Of a stretch of DNA of 64,000 nucleotides, positions 43,730 through 52,865 are shown one piece after another (position 1 is the first letter of the stretch; every line of letters begins with the position of its first letter). This DNA comes from Achromobacter pestifer (GTDB taxonomy: Bacteria; Pseudomonadota; Gammaproteobacteria; Burkholderiales; Burkholderiaceae_B): positions 868,001 through 932,000 of the forward strand of contig NZ_CADIJX010000001.1 of NCBI RefSeq assembly GCF_902859625.1, written 5' to 3'. The translations under genes and the position numbers were made by a program. The notes under the pieces were generated by a model. It saw only the letters and a list, made by a program, of their open reading frames with translations. It ran no database searches and was not told the DNA's origin.

Positions 43730-44725
43730 TCAATCCAGCCGGATATCGGCGCTTTGCACCACCTTGGCCCAGCGGGCGCGCTCGTTGTTGAAGAACTGCG
43801 TCAATTCCGCCGGATTGCGGGTAACGATCTCGGCGCCCTGCTCGTTCAACTGCGCCTTGACGTCCGGCTGATTGACGATCTGCGCCATGAGCATGGCCAA
43901 CCGTTCCGCCACCGGATCCGTGGTGGTGACAGGCGCCATCACGCCTTGCCAGGTACCGGACTCGAATCCCTTGACCCCCTGTTCGGAAATGGTCGGAATA
44001 TCCGGCACCAGTTGCATGCGCTCGCCCTTCGAGATCGCGATCGGCCGCAGCTTGCCTGCCTTGATGTGCGGCAAGGTGGCCAGCAGGCCGTTCATGATGA
44101 CCTGCGTCTGCCCGCCGATCGTGTCCGTCACCGCCTGCGAGCCGCCCTTGTAAGGCACATACTCCCATTGGGCGCCCGTGGCTTGCTGCACCGCCACGGC
44201 GGCCAGATGCGGCGCGCTGCCGATGGCCGTCACGGCAAAGTTCAGGCGTTGTGTCTTGGACAGCGCCACCAGTTCCTGGACCGTCTTGGCCGGCACGTCG
44301 GGGTGCACCGCCAGCACGTGTGGCGAATACGCCAACATGCTGACGGCCCGCAAATCCTTGGACGGATCGAATGACAGCTTGGTGTACACCGACGGGCTGA
44401 TCGCCAGCGCGCCAACGTCGCACAGCAGCACGGTATGGCCTTCCGCCGCCGACTGCACGACAAGACCTGCGCCCAAGTTGCCGTTTGCGCCCGGCTTGTT
44501 TTCCACCACCACGGTCTGCTTCAAGGCGTCAGCCAGGCGCGGCGCCAGGATGCGCGCGATGATGTCCGACGAGCCCCCGGGCGGATACGGCACGATGATG
44601 CGCACCGGCCGCGTCGGCCAGTTGGCCGCTGCCGCCGCATTGGCCTGTTGCGCCCAGGCGGGCACGATCGGCGACAGGCAAAGCGCCGCGGCGCCGCCCA
44701 GGAACTGCCTCTTGCTTACGTTCAT
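43730..44725 (-). CDS. Bug-family (TctC-like) periplasmic binding protein of the garD operon
   Basis: 331 aa from the ATG at 44725 (GGAGACAGC upstream). Signal KRQFLGGAAALCLSPIVPAW with cleavage near AWA-QQA; then WPTRPVRIIVPYPPGGSSDI, VVENKPGANGNLGAGLV, LNFAVTAIGSAPHL and VPYKGGSQAVTDTIGGQTQV. It lies 73 bases behind the lactonase on the same strand as garD, so a sugar acid or lactone is a reasonable ligand guess. No membrane subunits are adjacent. Confidence 0.92.
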   Translation of the reverse strand: MNVSKRQFLGGAAALCLSPIVPAWAQQANAAAAANWPTRPVRIIVPYPPGGSSDIIARILAPRLADALKQTVVVENKPGANGNLGAGLVVQSAAEGHTVLLCDVGALAISPSVYTKLSFDPSKDLRAVSMLAYSPHVLAVHPDVPAKTVQELVALSKTQRLNFAVTAIGSAPHLAAVAVQQATGAQWEYVPYKGGSQAVTDTIGGQTQVIMNGLLATLPHIKAGKLRPIAISKGERMQLVPDIPTISEQGVKGFESGTWQGVMAPVTTTDPVAERLAMLMAQIVNQPDVKAQLNEQGAEIVTRNPAELTQFFNNERARWAKVVQSADIRLD

Positions 44726-44798
44726 GCTGTCTCCACACGGTTTGATGTGTTTTGGGTAAAACCGGCGCAGGCGGCTGTGCCGCCGCCGCGCGTCGAAT

Positions 44799-45848
44799 TC
44801 AGGCCGCGCCCCGTGTCTCGACGTACAGGGCGTACAGGGAATGGCTGCTGGCCATGAACAGGCGATTGCGCTTGGCGCCGCCAAAGCACAGATTGGCGCA
44901 GCGCTCAGGCAGCCGGATATGGCCGATGGGTTTGCCGCTGGGGTTGAACACCATCACGCCATCCAGCTCTTCGGACTTGGCGTTTGCGGCGCCATTGCTG
45001 CCCCAGCCGCACCACAGATTGCCGTCTTCGTCGCACTTGATGCCGTCGATGGCGCCCGGCCCCTGGGCATCAACCACGATCCGCTTGCCGGACAGCGCGC
45101 CGTCGGCCCCAACGTCGTAAGCCCAGATCACGCGATTGGGCTGATGGCGCGACTCCACCACGTACAGCAGCTTCTCGTCGGGGGAAAAGCACAGCCCGTT
45201 CGGGCCGGCCAAATCATCCAGCGCGCGGGTCACGCGGCCGTCGGACGGGTCGATGCGGTAGACGCCATGCGGCAGCTCGGGCTTGGCCTTGTCGCCTTCC
45301 CAATGGCCACCGATGCCAAACGGCGGATCCGTGAACCAGATGGCGCCGTTGCGCTGGCAAATGATGTCATTGGGGGAATTGAAGGGCTTGCCGTCGAAGC
45401 GGTCGGCCAGCACCGTGATGGAGCCGTCGTATTCCGTGCGGGTCACGCGGCGCGTCAGATGTTCGCAGGCCAGCAACCGGCCCTGGCGATCGCGGGCCAG
45501 GCCGTTGCTGAAATTGGCCGGCTGGCGAAACACGCTGATCGCGCCCGTGGTTTCATCCCAACGCAGGATACGGTCATTGGGAATGTCGGACACCAGCAGA
45601 TAACGTCCGTCTCCTACCCAGACCGGCCCTTCCAGCCAACGGAAACCACTGGCCAATTGCTCCACGCTGCTGCTGTAGATGCGATATTTGGAGAACTCCG
45701 GATCCAGGATGCGCACCGATGGGTCTGGATAGCGCTGCTGCGGGGTGAAGCTGAACGATTGCGCTTGCGCCAGCGCGACGGGTCCCAGCGCCAATGCGGC
45801 GCCCAGCAGCCGGCGGCGGCCAGGCTGGGCCAAGGGGGCATGCTCCAT
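44799..45848 (-). CDS. Tat-exported SMP-30/gluconolactonase family lactonase
   Basis: 349 aa. The N terminus GRRRLLGAALALGPVALAQA is a twin-arginine-type signal, so the enzyme should act in the periplasm. The SMP-30 metal ligands are all visible: Glu in WLEGPVW (about residue 73), Asn in SPNDI (about 168), Asn in GPNGLCFSPDE (about 222) and Asp in AIDGIKCDEDGNLW (about 275). Family members hydrolyse sugar lactones. Placed directly behind garD it probably opens galactaro- or glucaro-lactones formed by oxidation of hexuronates, feeding GarD. 61 bases separate the two genes. Confidence 0.88.
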   Translation of the reverse strand: MEHAPLAQPGRRRLLGAALALGPVALAQAQSFSFTPQQRYPDPSVRILDPEFSKYRIYSSSVEQLASGFRWLEGPVWVGDGRYLLVSDIPNDRILRWDETTGAISVFRQPANFSNGLARDRQGRLLACEHLTRRVTRTEYDGSITVLADRFDGKPFNSPNDIICQRNGAIWFTDPPFGIGGHWEGDKAKPELPHGVYRIDPSDGRVTRALDDLAGPNGLCFSPDEKLLYVVESRHQPNRVIWAYDVGADGALSGKRIVVDAQGPGAIDGIKCDEDGNLWCGWGSNGAANAKSEELDGVMVFNPSGKPIGHIRLPERCANLCFGGAKRNRLFMASSHSLYALYVETRGAA

Positions 45849-45909
45849 CGGTGTCTCCTTTATCGGTGTAATGCGATGGCAATGCGGTCAGGCGGAAGGG
45901 GCGCGGGCC

Positions 45910-47484
45910 TCAGGTCACGGGGCCAGGATTGAACAGCGCCAGGGCGTTGTGCAGCTTGAGTTTTTCCGCACAGGTCTGCTGGCGGCCGCTGGCCACATCC
46001 AGCATCAGCCGGAACAGTTCCCAGCCCACTTCTTCGATCGTGGCTTGGCCGGTGGCGATGCGCCCGGCGTTCACGTCCATCAAGTCATGCCAGCGGCGTG
46101 CCAGGCTGTCCCGCGTGGCCACCTTGATCACCGGCACCTGCGCCAACCCGTAGGGCGTGCCGCGTCCGGTGGTGAAGATGTGCAGGTTCATGCCCGCGGC
46201 CAGTTGCAAGGTGCCGCAGATGAAATCACTGGCCGGCGTAGCCGCGAAAATCAGACCCTTTTGCGTCAGGCGGTTGCCCGGCGACAACACGCCATGGATC
46301 GGTGAAGAACCGGATTTCACGATCGATCCCATCGCCTTCTCGACGATGTTCGACAGCCCCCCTTTCTTGTTGCCGGGGCTGGTGTTGGCACTACGGTCGG
46401 CCATCCCGCGTTGCAGGTATTCGTCATACCAGGCCATCTCGCGCACCAGCGCATCCGCCACCTCGGGCGTGGCCGCGCGCGCCGTCAGTTGGTCAATGCC
46501 ATCGCGCACCTCAGTGTTTTCGGAAAACATCACCGTGCCGCCCGCCCGCACCAGCAGGTCCGTCGCGAACCCCACGGCAGGGTTGGCCGTCACGCCGGAG
46601 AAGGCATCGCTGCCGCCGCACTGCACCCCAACCGTCAGGTCGGACACCGGGCAGGTTTCGCGTTGGCGGGCATTCAGCTTTTGCAGATGGCGCTCGGCGG
46701 TGCGCATGATCAGGTCGATCATGGACTGAAAGCCCACGTTCTCTTCGTCTTGCAACACGATGGTGTCCACGCCCTCGCCATCCGCGCCCATGCCCTCGCC
46801 CGCCCGAATCGGAATGGCGCCCGGCGCCAGCAGGCGTTGCGGCTGCAACTTTTCACAGCCCAGGCTGACCACCATCGAGGTGCCGCCAAAGTTGGGGTTG
46901 CGCGCGATGTTGTGCAGCGTTCTGATGGGGATCGCGGCCCCTGGCGCGTCAATCGCCACGCCACAGCCGTAGGTGTGTTCAATGCCCACCACGTCGTCCA
47001 CATTCGGGTAGCGCGGCAGCATTTCCTGGCGAATCCGCGCCACGGCATGTTCGACCACGCCCTGCACGCATTGCACCGTGGTGCTGATGGCAAGAATGTT
47101 GCGCGTCCCTACCGTACCGTCGGCGTTGCGATAGCCCTGGAAGGTGTAGCCATCCAGGGGCGGCAGTGGCGTAATGCGCGTCCCTACCGGCAGGTCTTGC
47201 AAGGTGCGGGCCGCGGGCATCGTCGTAACGCGCTCATTGATCCACGAGCCGCGCGGCAAGGCTTTCGCCGCAAAACCGACGACGACGTTGTAGCGCACGA
47301 CGGCATCGCCCTCGGCCAGATCCGCCAACGCGACCTTGTGCCCTTGCGGCACCGCATCCACCAGTTGCAACCCATCGGGCAGCACGGTGCCAGCGGGCAA
47401 TCCGCCTTCATTGGCGACGATCGCCACATTGTCCTGCGGGTGAATCTTGATAAGCACGGGCGCTTGGTCTGCCGCAACCTGCAT
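45910..47484 (-). CDS. garD: Galactarate dehydratase (UxaA/GarD family)
   Basis: 524 aa from the ATG at 47484 (AAGGATTCTTC upstream), essentially the length of E. coli GarD. Long GarD-like stretches are visible from memory of that protein: [18 protein letters not shown] [20 protein letters not shown], the [11 protein letters not shown] segment, [32 protein letters not shown] [40 protein letters not shown] and [20 protein letters not shown]. It dehydrates galactarate to 5-dehydro-4-deoxy-glucarate, the substrate of KdgD. Divergent from kdgD copy 1 across a 258-base region carrying two operator-like motifs. First gene of the garD-lactonase-Bug operon. Confidence 0.93.
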   Translation of the reverse strand: MQVAADQAPVLIKIHPQDNVAIVANEGGLPAGTVLPDGLQLVDAVPQGHKVALADLAEGDAVVRYNVVVGFAAKALPRGSWINERVTTMPAARTLQDLPVGTRITPLPPLDGYTFQGYRNADGTVGTRNILAISTTVQCVQGVVEHAVARIRQEMLPRYPNVDDVVGIEHTYGCGVAIDAPGAAIPIRTLHNIARNPNFGGTSMVVSLGCEKLQPQRLLAPGAIPIRAGEGMGADGEGVDTIVLQDEENVGFQSMIDLIMRTAERHLQKLNARQRETCPVSDLTVGVQCGGSDAFSGVTANPAVGFATDLLVRAGGTVMFSENTEVRDGIDQLTARAATPEVADALVREMAWYDEYLQRGMADRSANTSPGNKKGGLSNIVEKAMGSIVKSGSSPIHGVLSPGNRLTQKGLIFAATPASDFICGTLQLAAGMNLHIFTTGRGTPYGLAQVPVIKVATRDSLARRWHDLMDVNAGRIATGQATIEEVGWELFRLMLDVASGRQQTCAEKLKLHNALALFNPGPVT

Positions 47485-47529
47485 GAAGAATCCTTTTGCA
47501 TGGAAGGATGCGCATTGCTCGCGCATCCG

Positions 47530-47545
47530 ATACGTTATCGTACAA
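47530..47545 (-). promoter_or_regulatory. Operator-like motif upstream of garD
   Basis: On the minus strand TTGTACGATAACGTAT, 46 bases ahead of the garD ATG. The core TACG-N4-CGTA is palindromic. The same motif precedes both kdgD genes and the 51.6 kb Bug gene. The TACGAT part could double as a -10 box. Confidence 0.6.
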
Positions 47546-47627
47546 CTGAAAGAATATCTCTAAAACTTCCCAAAAATAAATTCCGGGTTTCCCCTTGTCT
47601 ACAAGTTACTTCATAGGTAACAGACCC

Positions 47628-47656
47628 TTGAAATGCGTAAATTCATGTTGTACGAT
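47628..47656 (+). promoter_or_regulatory. Predicted promoter of kdgD copy 1
   Basis: TTGAAA at 47628-47633, a 17-base spacer and TACGAT at 47651-47656. The -10 hexamer lies inside the operator-like motif at 47648-47663, so a bound regulator would block polymerase directly. Confidence 0.5.
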
Positions 47657-47663
47657 GACTTAC
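47648..47663 (+). promoter_or_regulatory. Operator-like motif upstream of kdgD copy 1
   Basis: TTGTACGATGACTTAC, 80 bases upstream of the start. It matches the motif before kdgD copy 2 (TTGTACGATGACATAC) at 15 of 16 positions, although the surrounding sequences of the two copies differ. Confidence 0.6.
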
Positions 47664-47742
47664 CTTTCCAACCCAGTACCCACCAGTACCCCGCGTATGC
47701 CTTTGCCAAAGGCACGCAACGGCCACACCGGATGATCGCGCC

Positions 47743-48657
47743 ATGACCACCCCGCAGGAACTCAAGGAAATTGTCTCGGAAGGATTGCTGTCCTTCCCCG
47801 TGACGGACTTTGATCAGAACGGCGATTTCAACGCCAAGACCTACGCCGCCCGCCTGGAATGGTTGGCCCCGTATGGCGCCACCGCGCTGTTCGCCGCGGG
47901 CGGCACCGGCGAGTTCTTCTCGCTGGCGCCCCAGGAGTATTCCGACGTCGTGCGCACCGCCGTCCAGACCTGCGCCGGCAAGGTGCCCATCCTGGCCGGC
48001 GCCGGCGGCCCCACCCGCACCGCCATCGCCTACGCCCAGGAAGCCGAGCGCCAAGGCGCCAAGGGCATTCTGCTGCTGCCCCATTACCTGACCGAAGCCT
48101 CGCAGGACGGCATCGCCGCCCACGTCGAACAGGTCTGCAAATCCGTCAAGATCGGCGTCATCGTCTACAACCGTGCCCAATCCCGCCTGTCCGCAGACAG
48201 CCTGGCCCGTCTGGCTGAACGCTGCCCCAACCTCGTCGGCTTCAAGGACGGCGTGGGCGACATCGAAGCCATGGTCAGCATCCGCCGCAAGATGGGCGAC
48301 CGCTTCTCGTACCTGGGCGGCCTGCCCACCGCCGAAGTCTATGCCGCCGCCTACCGCGCGCTGGGCGTGCCGGTGTATTCGTCCGCCGTCTTCAACTTCG
48401 TGCCCAAGACGGCCATGCAGTTCTACCGCGCCATCGCCGCAGGCGACTCCGACACCACCAACCGCCTGCTGGATGACTTCTTCCTGCCCTACCTGGAAAT
48501 CCGCAACCGCAAGGCAGGCTACGCCGTCAGCATCGTCAAGGCCGGCGCCAGGCTCGTCGGCCACGACGCCGGCCCCGTCCGCGCGCCGCTCACCGACCTG
48601 ACCGGCGAAGAGTGCGACATGCTCAACGCCCTGATCAAGAAGCTCGGCCCGCAATAA
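47743..48657 (+). CDS. kdgD: 5-dehydro-4-deoxyglucarate dehydratase, copy 1
   Basis: 304 aa, usual for this NAL-superfamily TIM barrel. It decarboxylates and dehydrates 5-dehydro-4-deoxy-glucarate to 2,5-dioxopentanoate. The Schiff-base lysine is Lys168 (VGFKDG), the catalytic tyrosine Tyr142 (VIVYNRA), and GGTGEFFS (residues 53-60) binds the keto acid's carboxylate. Asn218 (VFNFVPK) aligns with the conserved Asn of the superfamily. By my reading it differs from the gene at 52866 by 11 bases and one residue (218). A terminator at 48682-48717 separates it from the dehydrogenase gene. Confidence 0.94.
   Translation: MTTPQELKEIVSEGLLSFPVTDFDQNGDFNAKTYAARLEWLAPYGATALFAAGGTGEFFSLAPQEYSDVVRTAVQTCAGKVPILAGAGGPTRTAIAYAQEAERQGAKGILLLPHYLTEASQDGIAAHVEQVCKSVKIGVIVYNRAQSRLSADSLARLAERCPNLVGFKDGVGDIEAMVSIRRKMGDRFSYLGGLPTAEVYAAAYRALGVPVYSSAVFNFVPKTAMQFYRAIAAGDSDTTNRLLDDFFLPYLEIRNRKAGYAVSIVKAGARLVGHDAGPVRAPLTDLTGEECDMLNALIKKLGPQ
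47755..48353 (+). repeat. 599-bp perfect direct repeat (kdgD copy 1 part)
   Basis: From the fifth codon on, 599 bases are identical to 52878-53476 by direct reading. Eleven differences lie outside this block: three in codons 2-4 and eight in the last third of the gene. The identity stops at the gene ends, so only the coding sequence is shared. Confidence 0.9.
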
Positions 48658-48681
48658 ACCGCGCGCCCCACTCGCATTCCT

Positions 48682-48717
48682 GCCCCCGACTCCACGATTC
48701 GGGGGCGCATTTTTTTT
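48682..48717 (+). terminator. Intrinsic terminator after kdgD copy 1
   Basis: GCCCCCGA-N9-TCGGGGGC followed, after GCA, by eight T. A strong rho-independent terminator directly ahead of the ribosome-binding site (CGGAGATC) of the dehydrogenase gene; that gene therefore depends on read-through or its own promoter. Confidence 0.85.
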
Positions 48718-48729
48718 CGGAGATCCCCC

Positions 48730-50313
48730 ATGACTTTGACCGGCCAACTGCTGATCGGCGCCACTGCCGCTCTTGGCTCCGGCGCTGCGCAGCACGCCAT
48801 CAACCCCGCCACCGGCGAACGCCTGGAACCGGCCTTCCCCGCCGGCTCGTCGCATGACGTCGCACGCGCCGCTGAATTGGCCCGCGCCGCCTTCGACCCC
48901 TATCGCGCCGCTCCGCTGGAAACCCGCGCACAGTTCCTGGAGAGCATCGCCGAAGGCATCCTGGCACTGGGCGACGCACTGATTGAACGCACCCATCTGG
49001 AAACCGGCTTGCCGCTGGCCCGCCTGCAAGGCGAACGCGGCCGCACCGTCGGCCAGCTGCGCTTGTTCGCCCGCGTGGTCCGCGACGGCTACTTCCTGGA
49101 CGCCACGATTGATCCCGCCCAACCCGAGCGCCAGCCCCTGCCCCGAGCCGACTTGCGTCTGGCCAACGTGCCGCTGGGCCCCGTCGCGGTGTTCGGCGCC
49201 AGCAACTTCCCGCTGGCCTTCTCGGTCGCGGGTGGTGACACCGCGTCCGCATTGGCCGCAGGCTGCCCCGTCATCGTCAAGGCGCACAACGCCCATCCCG
49301 GCGCATCCGAAATGGTCGGCCGCGTGATCCAGGCCGCCGTCGCCAAGCATGGCTTGCCGGAAGGCACGTTCTCGCTGCTATTCGGCGCGGGCAGTGAAAT
49401 CGGCACGGCGCTGGCTACGCATCCTGCCATTACCGCCGTCGGCTTCACGGGCTCGCGTCGCGGCGGCTTGGCGCTGGTGGCCGCTGCCAACGCGCGTCCG
49501 GTGCCCATCCCGGTCTACGCCGAAATGTCCAGCATCAACCCCGTGTTCCTGATGCCTGCGGCGCTTGAGGCGCGCGCCGAAGCCATCGCGAAGGGCTTCG
49601 TGGATTCACTGGCCATGGGCGTCGGCCAGTTCTGCACCAATCCCGGCCTGGTCATCGGCATCGAAGGCCCCGCGCTGGAACGCTTCCGTCAGGCGGCCGC
49701 CCAGGCCGTGCAAGCCAAGGGCGCCGCCACCATGCTGACCCCGGGCATCTTCGCGGCCTATCAGGAAGGCGCCAGCGCATTGGCCAAACACGCCAGCGTC
49801 GCCACGCTAGGCCAAGGAGAGCCCTCGAAACCGGCCGCCAACGCGGCAGGCGCGGTGGTCTTCGGCACGCAGGCCGACCGCTTCCTGGCCTCGCACGAAC
49901 TGGAGGCTGAAGTCTTCGGCCCCGCATCGCTCGTCGTCGCATGCAAGGATCTCGCCCAAATGCGGGCGGTGGCGGAACACCTGGAAGGCCAACTGACCGC
50001 CACCCTCTTTGTTGACGATGCCGACGTGGCAGCGGCGCAAGCGTTGTTGCCCGTGCTGGAACGCAAGGCGGGTCGCATCCTGGCGAACGGCTACCCCACC
50101 GGCGTGGAAGTCAGCCACGCCATGGTGCACGGCGGCCCGTTCCCCGCCACGTCGAACGCAGCATCAACGTCGGTTGGCGCCACCGCCATTCGCCGGTTCC
50201 TGCGCCCGGTCTGCTATCAGGATCTGCCGGATGCCCTGCTGCCTGACGGCGTGAAGCGCGGCAACCCGCTGGATCTGACCCGGATGGTTGATGGGGTGAT
50301 GACGGCCGCCTGA
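48730..50313 (+). CDS. 2,5-dioxovalerate (2-oxoglutarate semialdehyde) dehydrogenase
   Basis: 527 aa from the ATG at 48730. The N-terminal [40 protein letters not shown] and [20 protein letters not shown] are typical of the KGSADH-type aldehyde dehydrogenases of sugar-acid clusters. The general base lies in [12 protein letters not shown] (about residue 262) and the nucleophile Cys in [14 protein letters not shown] (about 302). It oxidises the KdgD product to 2-oxoglutarate with NAD(P)+, completing the pathway. A 20-bp hairpin follows the gene. Confidence 0.92.
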   Translation: MTLTGQLLIGATAALGSGAAQHAINPATGERLEPAFPAGSSHDVARAAELARAAFDPYRAAPLETRAQFLESIAEGILALGDALIERTHLETGLPLARLQGERGRTVGQLRLFARVVRDGYFLDATIDPAQPERQPLPRADLRLANVPLGPVAVFGASNFPLAFSVAGGDTASALAAGCPVIVKAHNAHPGASEMVGRVIQAAVAKHGLPEGTFSLLFGAGSEIGTALATHPAITAVGFTGSRRGGLALVAAANARPVPIPVYAEMSSINPVFLMPAALEARAEAIAKGFVDSLAMGVGQFCTNPGLVIGIEGPALERFRQAAAQAVQAKGAATMLTPGIFAAYQEGASALAKHASVATLGQGEPSKPAANAAGAVVFGTQADRFLASHELEAEVFGPASLVVACKDLAQMRAVAEHLEGQLTATLFVDDADVAAAQALLPVLERKAGRILANGYPTGVEVSHAMVHGGPFPATSNAASTSVGATAIRRFLRPVCYQDLPDALLPDGVKRGNPLDLTRMVDGVMTAA

Positions 50314-50336
50314 TGCCAGGGGCGTCGCCCATGAAA

Positions 50337-50385
50337 AACGCCGCGCCACGGCACCCCATTGTTCAGGGTGCCGTGGCGCGGCGTT
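50337..50385. terminator. 20-bp perfect inverted repeat after the dehydrogenase gene
   Basis: Two 20-base arms (50337-50356 and 50366-50385), starting AACGCCGCG and ending CGCGGCGTT, around a nine-base loop. An A-run precedes it, giving a U-run on the minus-strand transcript, while the plus side is only moderately T-rich. It likely acts as a strong, possibly bidirectional, transcript end. Confidence 0.65.
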
Positions 50386-50471
50386 CGTTCGTTCGTCCAG
50401 GTATGCTGAGGCTCCACGCATCATCGGCATGAATATGCTCCTCCTTTTTCCGCACCGCCAAGGCTCGCCGC

Positions 50472-51095
50472 ATGTCCGATGACGCCATGACGCCGCCTCG
50501 CCCCAGCCCCGTCGTCATCGTCTTGGCCGCGGGGGCCGGCCGCCGCTTCCGTGAAGCCGGTGGCACGGGCAGCAAGCTTCACGCCCAGATCATGGGCCGT
50601 CCGGTGCTGGAATGGACGCTGGCCGCCGTGCGCGCCAGCGGCTTGCCGTGGACGCTGGTCGAGCGCCCCGAGTCCGACCCCGACGCCTATGGGATGGGCG
50701 ACTCCATTGCGCGCGGCGTGGCCAGCCAGCCCGACGCGCCGGGCTGGCTGATTCTGCCAGGCGACTTGCCGTTGATTGAACCTGCCAGCCTGCTGAAGAT
50801 CGCCGAGACGCTGCGCGATACTGCCCAGACGCAAGCCTGGGCCGTCGTGCGCCCGCAGGTGACCGAGGCGGACGGAACCGTCCAGTCCGGCCACCCTGTA
50901 GGGTTTGGGCCGGCATGGCGCGACGCGCTGCTGGACTTGCGCGGAGAGACAGGCGCCATGCCCCTGGTGCGAAAAGCGGCGCAGTCAGGGACGATGCATC
51001 CCGTGCCAACCCAAGACCCTGGATGCATCCAGGACATCGACCACCCCGAAGACCTGATTCAAGCAGAACAGGCGCTGCGACGCAGACTAGGCTGA
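50472..51095 (+). CDS. MobA/MocA-like nucleotidyltransferase
   Basis: 207 aa; a second ATG six codons in is possible. VIVLAAGAGRRFREAGGTGS is the nucleotide-binding loop of MobA/MocA-type enzymes, followed by KLHAQIMGRPVLEWTLAAV, the metal-binding strand LILPGDLPLIEP (about residue 95) and a GHPVGFGPAWRDALLDLRGE segment that matches MocA rather than MobA. MocA transfers CMP to molybdopterin for the xanthine-dehydrogenase family; no such enzyme is seen in the window. Standing between sugar-acid genes and a convergent GFA-family gene it may be an unrelated passenger. Confidence 0.8.
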   Translation: MSDDAMTPPRPSPVVIVLAAGAGRRFREAGGTGSKLHAQIMGRPVLEWTLAAVRASGLPWTLVERPESDPDAYGMGDSIARGVASQPDAPGWLILPGDLPLIEPASLLKIAETLRDTAQTQAWAVVRPQVTEADGTVQSGHPVGFGPAWRDALLDLRGETGAMPLVRKAAQSGTMHPVPTQDPGCIQDIDHPEDLIQAEQALRRRLG

Positions 51096-51096
51096 C

Positions 51097-51489
51097 CTAG
51101 CCCTCAAAGCGGCTTGCGGAATCACGATCCTGCTCGTATCGCCTGGAAATCGGAAACGCCGGCAGCCAGGATTCCCGGCGGACAACCCAACTTTCATAGG
51201 TTGGCGTCAATTGATCCGGCGCATCCAACGACCCCAGATTCAGTTCGACTTCGTCCTCGGTACGTCCGAATACCGTCGAACCGCAATGGGGGCAAAAATG
51301 CCGCCCGGCATAGTCGCGCGATTCACCGTCGATCGTCACGGCGGCGCGAGGGAATATCGCAGAAGCATGAAAAAGCGCGCCATGATGCTTGCGGCAATCC
51401 ATGCAATGACACACGCCAACCCGGTATGGGCGCCCCAGCGCCACAAACCGCAGGCTGCCGCAAAGACACCCCCCTGAATAGCTTTCCAT
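51097..51489 (-). CDS. GFA-family (glutathione-dependent formaldehyde-activating-like) zinc protein
   Basis: 130 aa from the ATG at 51489. The CENP-V/GFA zinc sites are complete: GGCLCGSLRF (residues 7-16), VCHCMDCRKHHGALF (about 26-40) and FCPHCGSTVF (about 65-74). The family is named after an activity now disputed for many members, so function is uncertain; glutathione adduct or metal handling are the usual guesses. Ends one base after the convergent MocA-like gene. Confidence 0.88.
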   Translation of the reverse strand: MESYSGGCLCGSLRFVALGRPYRVGVCHCMDCRKHHGALFHASAIFPRAAVTIDGESRDYAGRHFCPHCGSTVFGRTEDEVELNLGSLDAPDQLTPTYESWVVRRESWLPAFPISRRYEQDRDSASRFEG

Positions 51490-51588
51490 GCCACGGCTCC
51501 TCTGCAAACAAACGTTCAGTATGTTTATAGCGAAGCCAGACGCCGCCCGCCAAGCACCCATTGCCTGCGCTTGGCGCGCGGACGCCGC

Positions 51589-52575
51589 TTACTGCACCCG
51601 CAAGTTCCCGTCTGCGATGATCTTTGCCCATTTTGCCTGCTCGCCCGTCTGGAACACGGTGAACTCCGCCGGCGTGTTTGGCGTGTAGGCCAGGCCCAGG
51701 CCTTTCATCTTGCCGCTGACATCAGGCTTGGCGATGATGGCTGCGATCGCTTTGTTCAGACGATCGACCACCGCCGGCGGCGTGTTGGCCGGCGCATAGA
51801 TGGCTTGCCATCTGCTGACGTCAAAGCCTGCCACCCCCGCCTCCTGCATCGTCGGCACGTCCGGCATCACCTCCGTGCGTTTGGCCGACGTGACCGCCAG
51901 TGCGCGGACCTTGCCGCTTTGCACGTAGGGCAGCGCGACCAGCGCGGTTTCAAATGAGCTGGGAATCTGGCCGCCGATCAGATCCTGAATCGCGGGCGCA
52001 CTTCCCCGGTACGGCACATGCGTCAGATGGGCGCCGGTCAATTGCTTGAACACTTCGCCAGACAAGTGCTGCGACGTGCCCTGCCCGGCCGAGCCAAAGG
52101 CGATGGTGTCCGGATTGGCCTTGCCTGCCGTCACCACGTCCTGCACGGTCTTGTACGGCTGGCTCGCCCCGACCAACAGCACATTCGAGATGCTGCCCAA
52201 CAGGATGACCGGCGCAAAATCCTTGGCCGCGTTGTAGTTGATGCCCGGCAACAGCGACGGGTTGATCGCATGCGTGGCGATCGTGCCCAGCAGCAGCGTG
52301 TAGCCGTCCGGCTTGGCGCGCGCCACGGCGTCGGCGCCCAGCACCCCGCCCGCGCCGCCCTTGTTTTCCACCAATACGGTCTGGCTCAGGCTGGCGCCCA
52401 GTTCCTGCGCAATCAGGCGGCCCAGGATGTCCGAGGTGCCGCCGGCAGCAAACGGAACCACCAGCGTGATGGGTTTTGCTTTTGGCCAGTCGTCGGCGGC
52501 ATGAGCGCCAGCAGCGCCCAAGGTGGTCAGCGCCAGAACGGCGAAGGTACGGCGTAGCAGGGGGAATGCCTTCAA
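51589..52575 (-). CDS. Bug-family (TctC-like) periplasmic binding protein upstream of kdgD copy 2
   Basis: 328 aa with a TTG start at 52575, chosen because GAGGAG lies six bases before it; a TTG at 52593 overlaps that site. Signal LLRRTFAVLALTTLGAAGAH with cleavage before ADDWP; then KPITLVVPFAAGGTSDILGR, VENKGGAGGVLGADAVARAK, HVPYRGSAPAIQDLIGGQIP. Divergent from kdgD copy 2. The operator-like motif at 52614-52629 is immediately upstream, which puts it in the same regulon as garD and kdgD and suggests a sugar-acid ligand. Confidence 0.92.
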   Translation of the reverse strand: MKAFPLLRRTFAVLALTTLGAAGAHAADDWPKAKPITLVVPFAAGGTSDILGRLIAQELGASLSQTVLVENKGGAGGVLGADAVARAKPDGYTLLLGTIATHAINPSLLPGINYNAAKDFAPVILLGSISNVLLVGASQPYKTVQDVVTAGKANPDTIAFGSAGQGTSQHLSGEVFKQLTGAHLTHVPYRGSAPAIQDLIGGQIPSSFETALVALPYVQSGKVRALAVTSAKRTEVMPDVPTMQEAGVAGFDVSRWQAIYAPANTPPAVVDRLNKAIAAIIAKPDVSGKMKGLGLAYTPNTPAEFTVFQTGEQAKWAKIIADGNLRVQ

Positions 52576-52613
52576 TCTTGTCTCCTCAATCAAAGCGGGT
52601 TGTTTTTAATCTT

Positions 52614-52629
52614 GTACGTTATCGTATGA
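52614..52629 (-). promoter_or_regulatory. Operator-like motif upstream of the Bug gene
   Basis: On the minus strand TCATACGATAACGTAC, 38 bases ahead of the TTG start. It shares ACGATAACGTA with the garD site. Confidence 0.6.
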
Positions 52630-52713
52630 CCTGATGGAAAAAGAGAATACTTCCTCATCCATTCCCGTTCAATCTAGGGTAATTCCGAATTTATCGGGGC
52701 ACTCTGAATATTG

Positions 52714-52728
52714 TTGTATGACGACAAT
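52714..52728. promoter_or_regulatory. Related motif between the Bug gene and kdgD copy 2
   Basis: TTGTATGACGACAAT, a looser version of the same element, in the middle of the 290-base divergent region. With the sites at 52614 and 52768 it makes three copies, which could allow looping or cooperative binding. Confidence 0.4.
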
Positions 52729-52746
52729 CCAAGCTCCTCAGACTGA

Positions 52747-52776
52747 TTGCGCTATTCAACTTGTATGTTGTACGAT
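52747..52776 (+). promoter_or_regulatory. Predicted promoter of kdgD copy 2
   Basis: TTGCGC at 52747-52752, an 18-base spacer and TACGAT at 52771-52776, the latter again inside the operator-like motif. Weaker -35 than for copy 1. Confidence 0.4.
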
Positions 52777-52783
52777 GACATAC
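52768..52783 (+). promoter_or_regulatory. Operator-like motif upstream of kdgD copy 2
   Basis: TTGTACGATGACATAC, 83 bases before the start. It keeps nearly the same distance to the start as the site of copy 1 (80 bases), even though the sequence between motif and gene is otherwise different. Confidence 0.6.
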
Positions 52784-52865
52784 ATCTACTGATCACCGCC
52801 AAGGCCGGATCCTCTTCCAGCCCTGCTTTTCTTCTTTACCCATTCCTCTTTAATGGATGACAGGC

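Noticed and set aside
47611..49350. Minus-strand open frame of 579 codons opposite kdgD copy 1 and the dehydrogenase
   Set aside because: Shadow frame; the same translation recurs opposite kdgD copy 2 only because the DNA is duplicated.
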